Assembly (NCBI GenBank): GCA_029251525.1
Contig: JAQXDE010000005.1
Location: forward strand, 62,001 to 126,000
Length of the DNA stretch: 64,000 nt
From: Saprospiraceae bacterium
GTDB taxonomy: Bacteria > Bacteroidota > Bacteroidia > Chitinophagales > Saprospiraceae
Reading direction: 5' to 3'
In this document: in pieces, positions 10,356 to 22,922 of the stretch
Position numbering within the stretch: the stretch's first letter is position 1
Layout of the letters: each line of letters opens with the position of its first letter
Notes under the pieces: generated by a model
Database searches by the model: none
The model's input: only the letters and a program-made list of their open reading frames with translations
What the model was told of the DNA's origin: nothing
Position numbers and translations under genes: made by a program

Positions 10356-10799
10356 ATGGCTAAAGAAATAGGTGGTTTCATTAAACTTCAAGTAAAAGGT
10401 GGCGCTGCAAATCCATCACCTCCAGTAGGACCTGCACTAGGTGCGAAAGGGGTAAATATTATGGAGTTTTGCAAGCGATTCAACGCTAAGACAGAGGATC
10501 AAAGAGGCAAAGTTTTGCCTGTTGTGATTACTGTTTATACTGATAAATCTTTTGATTTTATTATTAAAACACCACCAGCTGCTGTTCAGTTGATGGAAGC
10601 TGCGAAGATCAAAAAAGGATCTCCTGAGTCTAATCGTCAGAAAGTAGGTTCAGTTACTTGGGATCAAATTAGAGCTATTGCAGAGCAAAAGGCACCAGAT
10701 TTAAATTCGTTTAAAGTAGAATCAGGAATGAAGATGGTTGCTGGAACTGCAAGAAGTATGGGATTAACGGTTAAAGGTACTCCACCTTGGGAGTCTTAA
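10356..10799 (+). CDS. rplK: 50S ribosomal protein L11
   Basis: A 147-residue protein of the ribosomal GTPase-associated centre, where it binds 23S rRNA together with L10/L12. It shows the N-terminal proline-rich loop ([20 protein letters not shown]), the central region [11 protein letters not shown], and the C-terminal rRNA-binding part ending [14 protein letters not shown]. Length is normal. It begins the rplKAJL ribosomal cluster, 178 bases after nusG; that gap showed no clear promoter to me. Confidence 0.98.
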   Translation: MAKEIGGFIKLQVKGGAANPSPPVGPALGAKGVNIMEFCKRFNAKTEDQRGKVLPVVITVYTDKSFDFIIKTPPAAVQLMEAAKIKKGSPESNRQKVGSVTWDQIRAIAEQKAPDLNSFKVESGMKMVAGTARSMGLTVKGTPPWES

Positions 10800-10881
10800 C
10801 ACGATTTAAAATAAACTTTTATATAACAAAGGGAGTTTGACTAAAAAGTAGTTTAGACGTTTGAACCTTAAAAATTTGACC

Positions 10882-11574
10882 ATGGGAAAAATTTCCAAAA
10901 AGAGAGCAAAGGCTAACGAGAAAGTCGATAGCGAAAAGTTCTACAACCTTCAAGAGGCAATGGCTTTGGTTAAAGAAGTCAATACCACGAAATTTGACGC
11001 ATCTGTTGATGTTCATATTCGCCTTGGAATTGATCCTCGAAAAGCTGACCAAGCACTGAGAGGAACTGTAAACTTGCCAAACGGTACAGGAAAGAACAAA
11101 ACTGTGCTAGTTTTGTGTACTCCTGACAAGGAGGAAGAGGCGAAAGCAGCAGGCGCTGATTACGTTGGATTAGATGACTATATTCAAAAAATATCAGGCG
11201 GGTGGACAGATGTAGATGTTATTATCGCTACACCTAATGTAATGGCTAAGGTTGGACGTATCGGTCGTACCTTAGGACCAAGAGGTTTGATGCCCAATCC
11301 TAAAACTGGAACAGTGACTCCTAATGTAGGTGCAGCAGTTGCAGATGTTAAGGGTGGGAAAATTGCTTACCGGGCTGATAAGTTTGGAATAATTCATAAT
11401 TCAGTTGGTCGGGTATCTTTTACTCCTGATAAATTAGCTGAAAATGCAAATGAATTACTTTCAACTATTATTAGAATCAAACCTTCCTCTGCAAAAGGTA
11501 CTTACATGAAGTCGGTAACGATTGCAAGTACCATGAGCCCAGGGATAAAGATAGATATTAAATCACTTAAGTAA
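10882..11574 (+). CDS. rplA: 50S ribosomal protein L1
   Basis: A 230-residue L1 stalk protein. It starts [16 protein letters not shown] and contains the family signature around [18 protein letters not shown], with typical ends. The ATG at 10882 is preferred over an in-frame TTG 21 bases upstream, because MGKISKK matches the family start. In many bacteria L1 also represses its own operon; no L1-binding mRNA mimic was identified by eye here. Confidence 0.97.
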   Translation: MGKISKKRAKANEKVDSEKFYNLQEAMALVKEVNTTKFDASVDVHIRLGIDPRKADQALRGTVNLPNGTGKNKTVLVLCTPDKEEEAKAAGADYVGLDDYIQKISGGWTDVDVIIATPNVMAKVGRIGRTLGPRGLMPNPKTGTVTPNVGAAVADVKGGKIAYRADKFGIIHNSVGRVSFTPDKLAENANELLSTIIRIKPSSAKGTYMKSVTIASTMSPGIKIDIKSLK

Positions 11575-11594
11575 ATAGATTAAACTATACCATC

Positions 11595-12125
11595 ATGACT
11601 AGAGCAGAAAAAGGCGAGCAAATCGCTGAATTGAAGGAAAAGTTTAGTAACAGTTCATTCTTTTACTTGACTGATTCATCAACATTAACCGTTGAGCAGA
11701 TCAACGAGCTTCGAGGAAAGCTTTATGAGCAAAACATTGAAATGAGAGTTGTTAAAAACACTCTAGCTCAAAAAGCACTTGAAGCTGCAGATGCTGAAAA
11801 AGGCTATGCAGGATTATTCGAAGCATTAAAGGGTCCTACCGCTGTACTTTTTACAGAAGTAGCTAATTCTCCTGCTAGAGTAATCGAAGAATTTAGAAAA
11901 ACAGCAGAAAGGCCCTTACTAAAGGCCGCTTATATTGATTCATCTATATACCTAGGTGACGACCAACTTAAAGCTTTGGCTGCATTGAAGTCAAAAGAAG
12001 AATTGGTTGGAGAGATTATTTCATTATTACAATCTCCTGCGAAAAATGTTATCAGCGCGCTTAAATCTAGTGGTTCTACCATTTCAGGTTTGTTGAAAAC
12101 ATTAGAAGAAAGAGGAGAAAAATAA
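11595..12125 (+). CDS. rplJ: 50S ribosomal protein L10
   Basis: 176 residues; L10 anchors L7/L12 dimers to the ribosome. The N-terminal rRNA-binding part includes TVEQINELRGKLYE and VVKNTLAQKA, and the C-terminal helix that binds L12 runs to residue 176. It lies only 20 bases after rplA, so the classic long L10 leader is absent here. It precedes rplL. Confidence 0.97.
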   Translation: MTRAEKGEQIAELKEKFSNSSFFYLTDSSTLTVEQINELRGKLYEQNIEMRVVKNTLAQKALEAADAEKGYAGLFEALKGPTAVLFTEVANSPARVIEEFRKTAERPLLKAAYIDSSIYLGDDQLKALAALKSKEELVGEIISLLQSPAKNVISALKSSGSTISGLLKTLEERGEK

Positions 12126-12260
12126 CGGTTGTTTTATATTGGTTATCTGAAGACAAAATGTCTTTAGTTCATCTTTAAAAAATTACCGTTCAAAAACAAG
12201 GCTTCCAAGCTCATTCGCATATATTAAATTATTGCAAAACATTAAAAAAAGAACTGTAAC

Positions 12261-12638
12261 ATGGCAGATTTAAAAGAATTCGCAGAACAACTCGTAAACC
12301 TTACTGTTAAAGAAGTAAGTGAGTTAGCAACTATATTGAAAGATGAGTACGGCATTGAGCCTGCTGCCGCAGCTGTTGCTGTTGCTGCTGGATCAGGTGC
12401 AGGTGGTGGTGATGAAGCTGCTGCTCAAACTGAATTTGATGTAATATTGACTTCAGCAGGTGGTACTAAACTTCAAGTAGTTAAAGAAGTTAAAAACTTA
12501 TTAGGTGTTGGGTTGAAAGATGCAAAAGTATTAGTAGATGGTGCTCCAGGTCCTATTAAGGAAGGAGTAGCTAAAGAAGAAGCAGAGTCTCTAAAGGCTG
12601 CTTTGGAAGCTGCAGGTGCTAGCGTTGAACTAAAATAA
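12261..12638 (+). CDS. rplL: 50S ribosomal protein L7/L12
   Basis: 125 residues. The N-terminal dimerisation helices ([19 protein letters not shown]), an Ala/Gly-rich hinge (about residues 33-55) and the C-terminal factor-binding domain ([30 protein letters not shown]) are all present. It forms the flexible stalk that recruits translation GTPases. The 135 bases between rplJ and rplL contain only a small hairpin (AAGACA/TGTCTT at 12150-12164). Confidence 0.98.
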   Translation: MADLKEFAEQLVNLTVKEVSELATILKDEYGIEPAAAAVAVAAGSGAGGGDEAAAQTEFDVILTSAGGTKLQVVKEVKNLLGVGLKDAKVLVDGAPGPIKEGVAKEEAESLKAALEAAGASVELK

Positions 12639-12713
12639 GACGTCTTTTGTATTGATCAAAACCCCTCAATGATTATTCAGAGAGACCTAATAATACACTA
12701 CTAGAAAACAAAA

Positions 12714-12760
12714 AGGCTTAACCGATATTTATTTATCGGTTAAGCCTATTGTTGCTTTTA
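12714..12760 (+). terminator. Strong hairpin between rplL and rpoB (terminator or attenuator)
   Basis: A perfect 14-bp stem (12714-12727 with 12734-12747) with a 6-base loop, followed by a moderately T-rich stretch but no pure U-tract. It lies 75 bases after rplL and 241 bases before rpoB. It could set the lower expression of rpoBC relative to the ribosomal proteins, as attenuation does in other bacteria. The rest of 12639-12988 holds no gene, and no convincing promoter was found. Confidence 0.65.
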
Positions 12761-12988
12761 TTATTTTGCATTTTGTTAGATTTCAATCGAACTCCTTCAT
12801 TTATGCAAAAAATAATAAAATAGACGAGCAAAGACGACAGCAAATTATCGAATATCGAGTATTTATTTTATTGCTAATTACAGAAGGTAAATTAAAATCA
12901 ATTAGCAAAAACTATGAAATAATAAAATAACATCTTCCTTTGCCTTGGAACTTTTGTTTTATCGTTTCCAAATAACATCTCACTACAA

Positions 12989-15900
12989 ATGGCATTAAGT
13001 ACTGTACTAAAGAATTCCGCAGAATACTTACGACAAAGCTTTAGTAAGATTAAACTTTCCTCAGAATATCCTGATTTACTTGAGATTCAACTTAAGTCGT
13101 TCCAAGAGTTTTTTCAATTAGAAACTACTCCTGAGAATAGAACTAATGAAGGGTTGTATCGAGTTTTTCAAGAAAATTTTCCAATTACGGATGCTAGAAA
13201 CATATTCGTTCTTGAGTTCTTAGATTATTTCGTAGATCCACCACGTTACGACATTCCTGAATGTCAGCAAAGAGGATTGACTTATAGCGTTCCGTTGAAA
13301 GCTAAACTTCGATTGTCTTGTAACGATGAGGAGCATGTTGATTTCCAAACAATTGTACAAGATGTATTTTTGGGAAATATACCATACATGACTCCAAAGG
13401 GAACCTTTGTAATAAATGGAGCCGAGAGAGTTATCGTTTCCCAATTACACCGTTCTCCAGGGGTTTTCTTTGGGCAAAGTTTCCACCCTAATGGAACTAA
13501 GCTGTATTCTGCAAGAATAATCCCTTTCAAGGGTGCTTGGATGGAGTTTGCAACGGATATTAATACGGTTATGTATGCGTACATTGATCGTAAGAAGAAA
13601 TTCCCTGTAACCACATTGTTAAGAGCAATTGGTTACGATTCAGATAAATCAATTTTAGATTTATTTAACCTTGCAGAAACTATCAAGGTTGACAAAAAAA
13701 CGCTAAACAAAGCAATTGGTAGAAAATTAGCTGCCCGAGTCTTGAAAAAGTGGACAGAAGACTTCGTAGACGAAGATACAGGTGAGGTAGTAACTATCGA
13801 AAGAAATGATATTATCCTAGAGCGTGATATTGTTCTGGATGAAGAAAATATTGAACTCATCATAGAAACAGGTGGAGTCGAAGATATTATTCTTCAAAGA
13901 GAAGATATCGAGGAGGATTATTCTATCATTTATAATACATTACAAAAAGATCCTTCAAGTTCAGAAATTGAAGCAGTTCAATATATCTATCGTCAATTAC
14001 GTGGAACTGATCCACCTGATGAGGAGACTGCCAGAGGGATTATTGATAAATTATTCTTCTCAGATAAACGATACAATTTAGGTGAGGTAGGTCGATACAA
14101 AATTAATCGAAAACTTAAATTAGAAACAGATATGGATGTTTTGGTTTTGACCAAAGAAGATATCATTTCTATTGTAACTTATTTGGTAAGTTTAATGAAC
14201 CAACGTGCTGAGATCGATGATATTGATCACTTGAGTAATAGGCGAGTACGTACAGTTGGTGAGCAATTATATGCTCAATTTGGAGTTGGTTTAGCTCGTA
14301 TGGCCAGAACAATTCGGGAGAGAATGAATGTTCGTGATAATGAGGTTTTTACACCTATTGATTTGATTAATGCACGTACGCTTTCATCAGTAATTAATTC
14401 ATTTTTTGGGACTAGCCAATTGTCTCAGTTTCTAGATCAAACAAATCCACTTTCTGAAATCACACACAAACGTCGTATCTCTGCCTTGGGACCTGGTGGT
14501 CTTTCGAGAGAACGTGCAGGTTTTGAGGTTCGGGATGTTCATTATTCTCACTACGGTCGTCTTTGTACAATTGAGACACCTGAGGGACCGAATATTGGAT
14601 TGATTTCTACACTTTGCGTTCATGCAAAGGTGAACAAAATGGGATTCCTAGAAACTCCATATCGAAAAGTAAAAGATGGTGTAGTTGATATTAAGAAAGC
14701 ACAGTACCTTTCTGCTGAAGGGGAAGATTTCAAAAAAATAGCTCAAGCAAATACACCGATTGAAGAAAAAGGAGCGTTCAAAACAGACAGGATTAAATGT
14801 AGAGAACATGGTGAATTCCCTGTATTAACTCCAAATGAGGTGGAATACATGGATGTTGCGCCTAACCAAATTGTTGGGGTTTCTGCTTCATTGATTCCTT
14901 TCTTAGAGAATGATGATGCCAATCGTGCTCTGATGGGGTCAAACATGCAACGTCAAGCAGTTCCTTTGATTAAACCGAGTTCTCCAGTTGTGGGAACAGG
15001 TCTAGAAGGAAAAGTTGCACGAGATTCTCGTATGTTGATCAACGCAGAAGGGAATGGTGTAGTTGAATATGTTGATGCTAATGAAGTAGTTATTCGATAT
15101 GACCGTTCTGATGCAGACATGATGGTTTCTTTCGAAGATAATAGGAAATCATACAAATTGACTAAGTTCCGTAGAACAAATCAAGGAACTTGTATCAACT
15201 TAAAACCTATTGTTAGAAAAGGGGATCGAGTAAAAGAGGGAATGATTCTTTGTGACGGTTATGCAACTGACAAAGGAGAATTGGCACTCGGACAAAATTT
15301 AAAAGTGGCATTTATGCCCTGGAAAGGATACAACTTTGAGGATGCAATTGTATTATCAGAGCGTGTAGTTCGAGAAGATATTTTTACTTCTTTGCATATA
15401 GAGCATTTTGAATTAGATGTTCGTGATACGAAATTAGGTGAAGAAGAATTAACCAATGATATTCCAAATGTAAGTGAAGATGCAACTAAAGATTTGGATG
15501 AAAATGGAATTATCCGAGTAGGAGCTTGGGTAAAAGAAGGTGATATCATTATTGGTAAAATCACTCCTAAGGGAGAATCAGATCCTACTCCAGAGGAAAA
15601 ATTATTGCGTGCGATCTTTGGTGATAAAGCGGGTGATGTAAAAGATGCTTCATTAAAAGCACCTCCATCAACTAAAGGTATTATCATCAATAAGCAGTTA
15701 TTTGCCCGAGCGAAAAAAGACAAGGATCAAAAATCTAAAGAAAAAGACTTGTTGACTGCGTTAGATGATCAACATGCCATTGCATTAAATGAACTAAAAA
15801 CGATTTTAGTTGATAAGTTGATGGTTTTGTTGAAAGGTCAATCATCCAAAGGTGTTAAATCAATCTACAACGAAAACGTTTTTCCCGAAGGTACCAAGTA

Positions 15901-16813
15901 TAACAGTCGAATGTTGAAAGACATTAACTATACTACGATTGATTATAGTAACTGGACGGATGACGATAAGTTGAATAAACTAGTAGCTAGATTGTTACAT
16001 AATTATACAATCAAAGTCAACGAAGAGGTTGGAAAATACAAACGTGAAAAGTTCAATATCTCAATTGGTGATGAATTGCCAGCAGGTGTATTGAAATTAG
16101 CTAAAGTTTATTTGGCTAAAAAACGTAAACTAAAAGTAGGTGATAAACTTGCGGGACGTCACGGTAACAAAGGAATTGTATCTAGAATTGTGCGTGCAGA
16201 AGATATGCCGTTCTTAGAAGATGGAACTCCGGTAGATATCGTACTTAATCCACTTGGGGTACCTTCTCGGATGAACCTCGGACAGATTTTCGAAACAGTT
16301 CTAGGTTGGGCAGGCGAGAGATTAGGTGTAAAGTACGCGACTCCAATTTTTGATGGTGCGAAAGCATCCGAGATTGCGGATAAAGTAATCGAAGCTGGTT
16401 TGCCTCAGTTAGGTCAAACTTATTTGTCAGATGGAGAAACGGGAGATCGTTTTCACCAGCAAGCAACGGTAGGGGTGATTTACATGTTGAAATTATCTCA
16501 CATGGTTGATGACAAAATGCACGCTCGTTCAATTGGACCATACTCGTTGATTACTCAACAACCATTAGGTGGTAAAGCACAGTTCGGTGGACAACGTTTT
16601 GGAGAGATGGAGGTATGGGCTTTGGAGGCATTTGGGGCAGCAAATATTCTACAAGAGTTATTGACACTTAAGTCAGATGATATTGTAGGTAGAGCTAAAG
16701 CTTATGAAGCAATTGTCAAGGGTGACAATCTTCCAGAATCTAATATTCCTGAATCATTCAATGTATTGATTCACGAGCTACGTGGACTAGCGCTTGATGT
16801 AAAATTTGATTAA
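12989..16813 (+). CDS. rpoB: DNA-directed RNA polymerase subunit beta
   Basis: 1274 residues, usual for the phylum. The rifampicin-pocket region near residue 475 reads [20 protein letters not shown], followed by [10 protein letters not shown], with Gln, Asp, His, Arg and Ser at the classical positions. This suggests a rifampicin-susceptible pocket. Other beta landmarks are [13 protein letters not shown], the active-site region [27 protein letters not shown] and a C-terminal [17 protein letters not shown]. It lies directly before rpoC with an 80-base gap and forms the catalytic core with it. Confidence 0.99.
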   Translation: MALSTVLKNSAEYLRQSFSKIKLSSEYPDLLEIQLKSFQEFFQLETTPENRTNEGLYRVFQENFPITDARNIFVLEFLDYFVDPPRYDIPECQQRGLTYSVPLKAKLRLSCNDEEHVDFQTIVQDVFLGNIPYMTPKGTFVINGAERVIVSQLHRSPGVFFGQSFHPNGTKLYSARIIPFKGAWMEFATDINTVMYAYIDRKKKFPVTTLLRAIGYDSDKSILDLFNLAETIKVDKKTLNKAIGRKLAARVLKKWTEDFVDEDTGEVVTIERNDIILERDIVLDEENIELIIETGGVEDIILQREDIEEDYSIIYNTLQKDPSSSEIEAVQYIYRQLRGTDPPDEETARGIIDKLFFSDKRYNLGEVGRYKINRKLKLETDMDVLVLTKEDIISIVTYLVSLMNQRAEIDDIDHLSNRRVRTVGEQLYAQFGVGLARMARTIRERMNVRDNEVFTPIDLINARTLSSVINSFFGTSQLSQFLDQTNPLSEITHKRRISALGPGGLSRERAGFEVRDVHYSHYGRLCTIETPEGPNIGLISTLCVHAKVNKMGFLETPYRKVKDGVVDIKKAQYLSAEGEDFKKIAQANTPIEEKGAFKTDRIKCREHGEFPVLTPNEVEYMDVAPNQIVGVSASLIPFLENDDANRALMGSNMQRQAVPLIKPSSPVVGTGLEGKVARDSRMLINAEGNGVVEYVDANEVVIRYDRSDADMMVSFEDNRKSYKLTKFRRTNQGTCINLKPIVRKGDRVKEGMILCDGYATDKGELALGQNLKVAFMPWKGYNFEDAIVLSERVVREDIFTSLHIEHFELDVRDTKLGEEELTNDIPNVSEDATKDLDENGIIRVGAWVKEGDIIIGKITPKGESDPTPEEKLLRAIFGDKAGDVKDASLKAPPSTKGIIINKQLFARAKKDKDQKSKEKDLLTALDDQHAIALNELKTILVDKLMVLLKGQSSKGVKSIYNENVFPEGTKYNSRMLKDINYTTIDYSNWTDDDKLNKLVARLLHNYTIKVNEEVGKYKREKFNISIGDELPAGVLKLAKVYLAKKRKLKVGDKLAGRHGNKGIVSRIVRAEDMPFLEDGTPVDIVLNPLGVPSRMNLGQIFETVLGWAGERLGVKYATPIFDGAKASEIADKVIEAGLPQLGQTYLSDGETGDRFHQQATVGVIYMLKLSHMVDDKMHARSIGPYSLITQQPLGGKAQFGGQRFGEMEVWALEAFGAANILQELLTLKSDDIVGRAKAYEAIVKGDNLPESNIPESFNVLIHELRGLALDVKFD

Positions 16814-16893
16814 CATTTTGTTTGAATAATCTCACAAGGTGCTTTAATATCACCTTGCGAGATGGTTTTTTTCAATCAATAAAACTATAAAGT

Positions 16894-19800
16894 ATGCCAT
16901 TTAAGAAAAATCATAAGCAGCAAAAAGCTAACTTCGACAGCATCACTATTAGTTTGGCTTCTCCAGATCAAATTCTGGAAAGATCTTATGGTGAGGTATT
17001 AAAACCTGAAACGATTAATTATCGTTCATACAAACCTGAAAGAGATGGTTTGTTTTGCGAACGAATTTTCGGGCCAGTAAAAGATTACGAATGTTACTGT
17101 GGAAAATATAAACGTATCCGATACAAGGGGATCGTGTGTGATAGATGTGGAGTAGAGGTAACTGAGAAAAAAGTACGAAGAGAACGAATGGGACACATTA
17201 AGTTGGTTGTTCCTGTTGTTCATATTTGGTTTTTCAAATCTCTTCCTAACAAGATTGGATACATGTTAGGTCTTTCCTCTAAAAAGTTAGAATCTATTAT
17301 TTATTACGAGCGGTATGTAGTAATTCAGCCTGGTGCCCTAGAAGAATCAGGTACTGCTGCTAAAATGGATTTATTAACTGAGGAGGAGTATTTGGATATC
17401 TTGGAGAATCTTCCAAAAGAAAACCAGATGTTGGAAGATGATGATCCGCAAAAATTCATCGCTAAGATGGGGGCAGATGCAGTACGTGATCTATTGAATA
17501 GATTAGAATTAGATTCATTATCATATAACCTACGTTTTCAGGCTGCAAACGAAACTTCTCAACAGAGAAAGTCCGAAGCACTTAAAAGATTAAGAGTCGT
17601 TGAAGCATTCCGAGATGGACAAACACGTTGCGAAAATCGACCAGAATGGGCAGTTATTCAATATTTACCGGTTGTTCCACCTGAGTTGCGTCCATTAGTT
17701 CCATTGGATGGAGGCCGTTTTGCAAGTTCGGATTTGAATGATTTATATCGTAGAGTTATTATTAGAAATAACCGTTTAAAACGTCTTTTGGAAATCAAAG
17801 CACCAGAGGTGATTTTGAGAAATGAAAAAAGAATGTTGCAAGAGGCAGTAGATTCATTATTTGATAATTCAAGAAAATCTAATGCAGTAAAAGCGGAAGG
17901 TGGACGTGCGTTAAAATCGTTATCTGATGTATTAAAAGGTAAGCAAGGGCGTTTTCGTCAAAACCTTTTAGGAAAACGTGTAGATTATTCTGGTCGTTCC
18001 GTTATCGTTGTAGGACCAGATTTAAAATTACATGAATGTGGTATTCCTAAAGGAATGGCTGCTGAATTATTCAAACCTTTCGTGATCAGAAAATTGATCG
18101 AAAGAGGTATCGTAAAAACTGTAAAATCTGCTAAGAAATTAGTTGATCGTAAGGATCAAGTTATTTGGGAGATTTTGGAAAATATTCTTCGAGGACACCC
18201 AATTATGTTAAATCGGGCTCCTACATTACACAGACTTTCAATTCAGGCTTTCCAACCTAAGTTGATTGAAGGAAAAGCAATTCAATTGCATCCTCTTGTT
18301 TGTGGTGCCTTCAATGCAGATTTTGATGGTGATCAAATGGCGGTACACGTACCGCTAGGTCACGCTGCAATTCTGGAAGCTCAAGTATTGATGCTTTCTG
18401 CCCATAACATGTTGAATCCACAGGATGGTTCTCCAATTACGTTGCCTTCTCAGGATATGGTATTGGGATTATACTATTTGACTAAGGAAAAAATAGGAAC
18501 GAAATCAGTTCCTGTAAAGGGAGAAGGTAGAACTTTTTACTCAGCGGAAGAAGCAGTTATTGCCTACAATGAAGGAGTAGTTGATCTACATGCTGCAGTT
18601 ACAGTAAGAGGTAGAGTGGAAGGAGAAGAAGGTAAAATGACTACTGGCCGTGTAAAAACTACAATGGGAAGAGTTCTATTTAATCAAGCAGTTCCTGAAA
18701 CAGTTCCTTTTGTAAATGAATTGTTGACTAAGAAAAACTTGAAAAAGGTAATTCAAGGAATTATTAATCGTACAGGTTTTGATGTGACAGCTACTTTCTT
18801 GGATAAAATTAAAAATTTAGGATTTAACTGGTCATTTAAAGGTGGTCTTTCTTTCAACTTAGGAGATTTGATTACTCCTACCTTGAAAGAATCTACTCTT
18901 GTTACTGCACAGGAAGAAGTAGATGGCGTATGGGAAAATTACAATATGGGATTGATTACCAATAACGAACGGTATAATCAGATTATTGATAAATGGACTT
19001 TTGCAGATAATACAATTACCGAAAACCTGATGATTGAGTTAGCGGAGCATAAGCAAGGTTTTAATTCGGTTTACATGATGTTGCACTCAGGTGCTCGGGG
19101 GTCTAAACAACAAATCAAACAATTGTGTGGACTCCGGGGGTTGATGGCAAAACCAAGAAAATCAGGGGATACCGGTGCTGCGATTATTGAGAATCCGATT
19201 TTGGCAAATTTCGTAGATGGATTGTCAGTACTGGAATACTTTATATCTACGCACGGTGCTCGTAAAGGTTTGGCTGATACAGCATTGAAAACTGCCGATG
19301 CGGGTTACTTGACTCGTCGTTTGGTTGATGTCTCTCAAGATGTGGTAATTAACGAAAGAGATTGTGATACTCTAAGAGGTATTGAAACGACATCGTTAAA
19401 AGATAATGAAAAGGTGATACAAAGTTTATCTGATCGAATTAGAGGTCGATACACATTGCATGATATTGTTCATCCAGTTACAGATGAAGTTCTTTTGGCA
19501 GCAGGAGAATATATTGACGAGGAAATGGGTAACAATATTGATGAGATCGGGATTGAGGCAGTTACTATTCGTTCAGTGTTGACTTGTGAAACTAAGCGCG
19601 GAGTTTGCTTGAAATGTTATGGTAAAAACTTAGCAACTGGAAGAATTGCTGAGCAAGGTGATGCAGTAGGAATTATTGCAGCACAATCAATTGGTGAGCC
19701 AGGAACACAGTTAACACTTCGTACTTTCCACGTTGGGGGTACTGCATCGGTATCTAAAACAGAAAGTCAAATGATTGCTAAATTTGATGGACTTCTTGAA

Positions 19801-21210
19801 TACGATGGTATCCGAACAGTAACTTCAAAAGATGAAGAAAACAAGAAAGTGGATGTTGTTCTTTCACGAACGGGTGAATTAAAAATCGTTGATCCTGAAA
19901 ATGTTAATAAAACTTATTCAAATTTACATATTCCTTATGGTGCTGTTTTATCAGTAAAAGATAAGAAGAAGATTAAGAAGGGAGATGTAATTTGTGAGTG
20001 GGATCCATACAATGCAGTTATCGTTTCTGAGTTTTCAGGTATTGCACAATTTGATTCAGTTATCGAAGGTGAAACTTTCCGAGTTGAAAGAGATGACCAA
20101 ACTGGATTTGCTGAAAAAGTGATCATCGAATCTAAGAAGAAACGAATGATCCCAATTATTAAAATCGTAAAACCAAATGGTGATGAGCTGCGAAGTTATA
20201 ACTTGCCAGTAGGATCTTATATCTCTATTGATGAAGGTCAGGAAATCAAAGCAGGTCAGACAATCGTGAAAATTCCTCGTAACCTCGGTAAGATCCAAGA
20301 TATTACAGGAGGTCTTCCACGGGTTACTGAGTTGTTCGAGGCACGTAATCCTTCAAATCCGGCTGTAACTGCTGAGATTGATGGAATTACCTCTTTTGGA
20401 AAAATTAAACGTGGAAACCGTGAGGTAATCATTACAGCTAAAGATGGTCAAATTAGAAAATACTTAATTGGATTATCTAAGCACATCTTGGTTCAAGAAG
20501 GAGACTTCGTAAGAGCAGGAACACAACTTTCAGATGGAGCGACTTCTCCTAGAGATATCCTAAATATCAAAGGCCCATTCGCTGTTCAGTATTACTTAGT
20601 GAATGGAGTTCAAGAGGTATATCGTTCTCAAGGTATTACGATTAATGATAAACATATTGAGGTGATTGTTCGCCAAATGATGCGTAGAGTTCAAATCGAA
20701 GATGCTGGTGATACAACATTCTTGGAAGGAGAAGCAGTAGAAAAATATGATTTCTTAGAGCAAAACGACTGGATTTTCGATAAAAAGTTCGTAACGGATG
20801 CAGGTGATTCTAATAAATTAAAAGCAGGTCAATTAGTAACCTTACGTCAAGTAAGAGAAGAGAATTCTTTCTTGAAGCGAGAAGATAGAAAACCTGTTGA
20901 GTTCAGAGATGCTGTTCCAGCTACGTCAAGTCCATTGCTACAAGGTATTACTAAATCATCTTTAGGAACGTTCAGTTGGATCTCAGCTGCTTCATTCCAG
21001 GAGACGACAAAAGTATTGAGTACTGCTGCTATTGGCGCGAAACGTGATTACTTAACGGGATTGAAAGAAAATGTAATTGTAGGAAAACGAATTCCAGCAG
21101 GTACAGGGTTACGTAAGTACGATGAATTGATAGTAACTAATAAAGCGGATTTCGATGCATTCCGTGCAAGAGAAGAAATGCTTGCAGAGGAAGAAATGAT
21201 TGAAGAGTAA
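16894..21210 (+). CDS. rpoC: DNA-directed RNA polymerase subunit beta-prime
   Basis: 1438 residues. The N-terminal zinc-binding motif has four Cys at about residues 66-86 (CYCG and CDRCGVE). The catalytic Mg-binding motif [12 protein letters not shown] is at about residue 474. A second Cys cluster ([15 protein letters not shown]) and the bridge/trigger region follow. It ends with an acidic tail. It closes the operon, and a strong terminator stands 20 bases downstream. Confidence 0.99.
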   Translation: MPFKKNHKQQKANFDSITISLASPDQILERSYGEVLKPETINYRSYKPERDGLFCERIFGPVKDYECYCGKYKRIRYKGIVCDRCGVEVTEKKVRRERMGHIKLVVPVVHIWFFKSLPNKIGYMLGLSSKKLESIIYYERYVVIQPGALEESGTAAKMDLLTEEEYLDILENLPKENQMLEDDDPQKFIAKMGADAVRDLLNRLELDSLSYNLRFQAANETSQQRKSEALKRLRVVEAFRDGQTRCENRPEWAVIQYLPVVPPELRPLVPLDGGRFASSDLNDLYRRVIIRNNRLKRLLEIKAPEVILRNEKRMLQEAVDSLFDNSRKSNAVKAEGGRALKSLSDVLKGKQGRFRQNLLGKRVDYSGRSVIVVGPDLKLHECGIPKGMAAELFKPFVIRKLIERGIVKTVKSAKKLVDRKDQVIWEILENILRGHPIMLNRAPTLHRLSIQAFQPKLIEGKAIQLHPLVCGAFNADFDGDQMAVHVPLGHAAILEAQVLMLSAHNMLNPQDGSPITLPSQDMVLGLYYLTKEKIGTKSVPVKGEGRTFYSAEEAVIAYNEGVVDLHAAVTVRGRVEGEEGKMTTGRVKTTMGRVLFNQAVPETVPFVNELLTKKNLKKVIQGIINRTGFDVTATFLDKIKNLGFNWSFKGGLSFNLGDLITPTLKESTLVTAQEEVDGVWENYNMGLITNNERYNQIIDKWTFADNTITENLMIELAEHKQGFNSVYMMLHSGARGSKQQIKQLCGLRGLMAKPRKSGDTGAAIIENPILANFVDGLSVLEYFISTHGARKGLADTALKTADAGYLTRRLVDVSQDVVINERDCDTLRGIETTSLKDNEKVIQSLSDRIRGRYTLHDIVHPVTDEVLLAAGEYIDEEMGNNIDEIGIEAVTIRSVLTCETKRGVCLKCYGKNLATGRIAEQGDAVGIIAAQSIGEPGTQLTLRTFHVGGTASVSKTESQMIAKFDGLLEYDGIRTVTSKDEENKKVDVVLSRTGELKIVDPENVNKTYSNLHIPYGAVLSVKDKKKIKKGDVICEWDPYNAVIVSEFSGIAQFDSVIEGETFRVERDDQTGFAEKVIIESKKKRMIPIIKIVKPNGDELRSYNLPVGSYISIDEGQEIKAGQTIVKIPRNLGKIQDITGGLPRVTELFEARNPSNPAVTAEIDGITSFGKIKRGNREVIITAKDGQIRKYLIGLSKHILVQEGDFVRAGTQLSDGATSPRDILNIKGPFAVQYYLVNGVQEVYRSQGITINDKHIEVIVRQMMRRVQIEDAGDTTFLEGEAVEKYDFLEQNDWIFDKKFVTDAGDSNKLKAGQLVTLRQVREENSFLKREDRKPVEFRDAVPATSSPLLQGITKSSLGTFSWISAASFQETTKVLSTAAIGAKRDYLTGLKENVIVGKRIPAGTGLRKYDELIVTNKADFDAFRAREEMLAEEEMIEE

Positions 21211-21230
21211 AATCGTTTTATTTGAAATAT

Positions 21231-21268
21231 AAATCCCCAGCAAATCAAATTGCTGGGGATTTTTTTTG
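21231..21268 (+). terminator. Rho-independent terminator of the rpoBC operon
   Basis: A 12-bp stem (21231-21242 with 21251-21262) with a CCCC/GGGG core and an 8-base loop, followed by a run of T. It lies 20 bases after the rpoC stop. Confidence 0.95.
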
Positions 21269-21966
21269 GAAAAGAGTAAAAATATTAATGCCGTAGGATA
21301 TGATACGCTATTATTAAAGTCTTAAACACTTAGTTTTTCACTAAAATATTACTCATTCGTTGCTTTACTTTTTTATCCCCTATCAGTTTTTCTCAACAGT
21401 GACAGGCTGATTTTGAGGTAATCTTTAAGGCAACAGCAATCCTAAAAAAAATAAGACCGCATGGGCATTGGGAAGAAGATATTTGGCATCAATAGTCAGT
21501 CGAGAATTTACAATAGTGAAAGGCAAATATATAGTATATTCGTTGGATTCCACTTTTGCTGTTGAGTTGGATATTATTTCAATAGGAGCTTACTATAAAT
21601 ATTATCAAATTATGGATATAAATACTTGAACCAATGGAGTCCATGCGTGGGCTTAGATAATTGCGATTAGTTAAACATTATAGGGGAAAGTAACTGGAGA
21701 GAAGTTTATTCGATTAATAAAAATTAAATGTACAGCACTGCTAAAGTTTTTTTTAGTAAATACTCGTTGGGAAGTAATGTTAAAAAAAACAATTGATTCA
21801 TTTGAAAATGATCTGTCCTAAGTTGAAAAGGTAATTACTTTTTAAAACATCAGATATGGTTAGTAGGGAATTCTAGATGAGAAAGATAGAGTTAGAATTA
21901 ATCAATAATTTTTCCAAAATAATATAATTATTAAAACCTTTATGGGGAGCAATGTAATTTTCTAAT
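21269..21966. other. 700-bp gap without an intact gene
   Basis: No intact gene seen. One plus-strand frame (about 21429-21626) stays open for 66 codons without a good start or recognisable family. Later short frames (about 21690-21830) look faintly protein-like but contain stops. This may be a decayed gene too old to name. Confidence 0.4.
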
Positions 21967-22593
21967 TCAGATTTTTTCTTTTTCTTTCAAAGTTTCAAAA
22001 CGGAAACCTTGCACAGAAAAATATTCTAAAACTTTAGGTAATACATATTCCAATTTATCTTTTGCTTTTAAGCTATCATGAAAAACAATAATAGAACCTG
22101 TTTTGGTATTTTTAATCACATTTTCCAAACACTTTTCCTTTGTAATTTTTGGATCGAAATCTCCACTTAATACATCCCACATTACAATTTGATAATGTCG
22201 TTGTAAAAACTGAGCTTGCTTAGGAAGCATCCTACCGTAAGGTGGTCTAAATAATGATGATTTTACTAAATGGGCACAATTTCGAATATTGTGAAAATAA
22301 GGAATGTTGTCTGAGCCCCAACCGTTAAGATGATTAAAAGTGTGATTACCTACACTATGACCGGACTTCACAACTTGGTCAAAAACAAGTGTATGTTTTT
22401 TTACATTTTCACCAACACAAAAAAAAGTAGCTTTTGCTTGGTACTTTCTTAATTGGTCGAGAACCCATGGTGTGACCTCAGGAATTGGGCCATCATCAAA
22501 AGTGAGGTAAATTTTTTTTTCTTTGGTAGGTATCCTCCAGATGAAATTGGGTAAAAGCTTTTGGATAAGCTGAGGTATTTTAACTAAGTACAT
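21967..22593 (-). CDS. NodB-type polysaccharide deacetylase
   Basis: 208 residues, carbohydrate esterase 4 / NodB homology fold. The motifs are in order: TFDDGP (residues 31-36, catalytic and metal-binding Asp), GNHTFNH (metal-binding His 84 and His 88), RPPYGR (116-121), a WDVLSGDFD segment and HD near the end (FHDS). The family removes N-acetyl groups from chitin-like, peptidoglycan or surface glycans; the substrate here is unknown. There is no clear signal peptide, only a weakly hydrophobic start (YLVKIPQLIQKLL), so location is unclear. It stands alone, facing left, between the rpoC terminator and gltX. Confidence 0.9.
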   Translation of the reverse strand: MYLVKIPQLIQKLLPNFIWRIPTKEKKIYLTFDDGPIPEVTPWVLDQLRKYQAKATFFCVGENVKKHTLVFDQVVKSGHSVGNHTFNHLNGWGSDNIPYFHNIRNCAHLVKSSLFRPPYGRMLPKQAQFLQRHYQIVMWDVLSGDFDPKITKEKCLENVIKNTKTGSIIVFHDSLKAKDKLEYVLPKVLEYFSVQGFRFETLKEKEKI

Positions 22594-22731
22594 AATTCTA
22601 TTAAATTTAAATATTGGATGCTGAAGTTTTATATTGGAAAAGTTATGGCGAAAATTATAAGGAGAAGCTTTTGTTTTGAGATACGTTTGGCAGATCGAAT
22701 ATTTTAGTACTTAAAAAATAAAAAAGAGAAA

Positions 22732-22762
22732 TACGCCTACCTGAACATTTTATTTATCTTTG
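22732..22762 (+). promoter_or_regulatory. Probable gltX promoter
   Basis: TATCTTTG (22755-22762) fits the phylum -7 element exactly; TACG (22732-22735), 19 bases upstream, is a weak -33 element with two mismatches. It lies about 160 bases ahead of gltX. The remaining gap between the deacetylase and gltX (22594-22922) shows nothing else. Confidence 0.5.
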
Positions 22763-22922
22763 CAGAAATTTTCTCATGGAGATTAATTAAGCTACACTCA
22801 ATATATAGATATAACGTGCGGTAATTGGAATTTGCTGCTAAATTTTAAGAATAATAGAATCATGATTAATTATTCTTTAGTAATTGTAAATCGATTTTTT
22901 AAAAATAATAAAACTCAATTCA

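Noticed and set aside
21429-21626. 66-codon open frame after rpoC
   Set aside because: No credible start, no family recognised and no supporting context; listed only as part of a gap.
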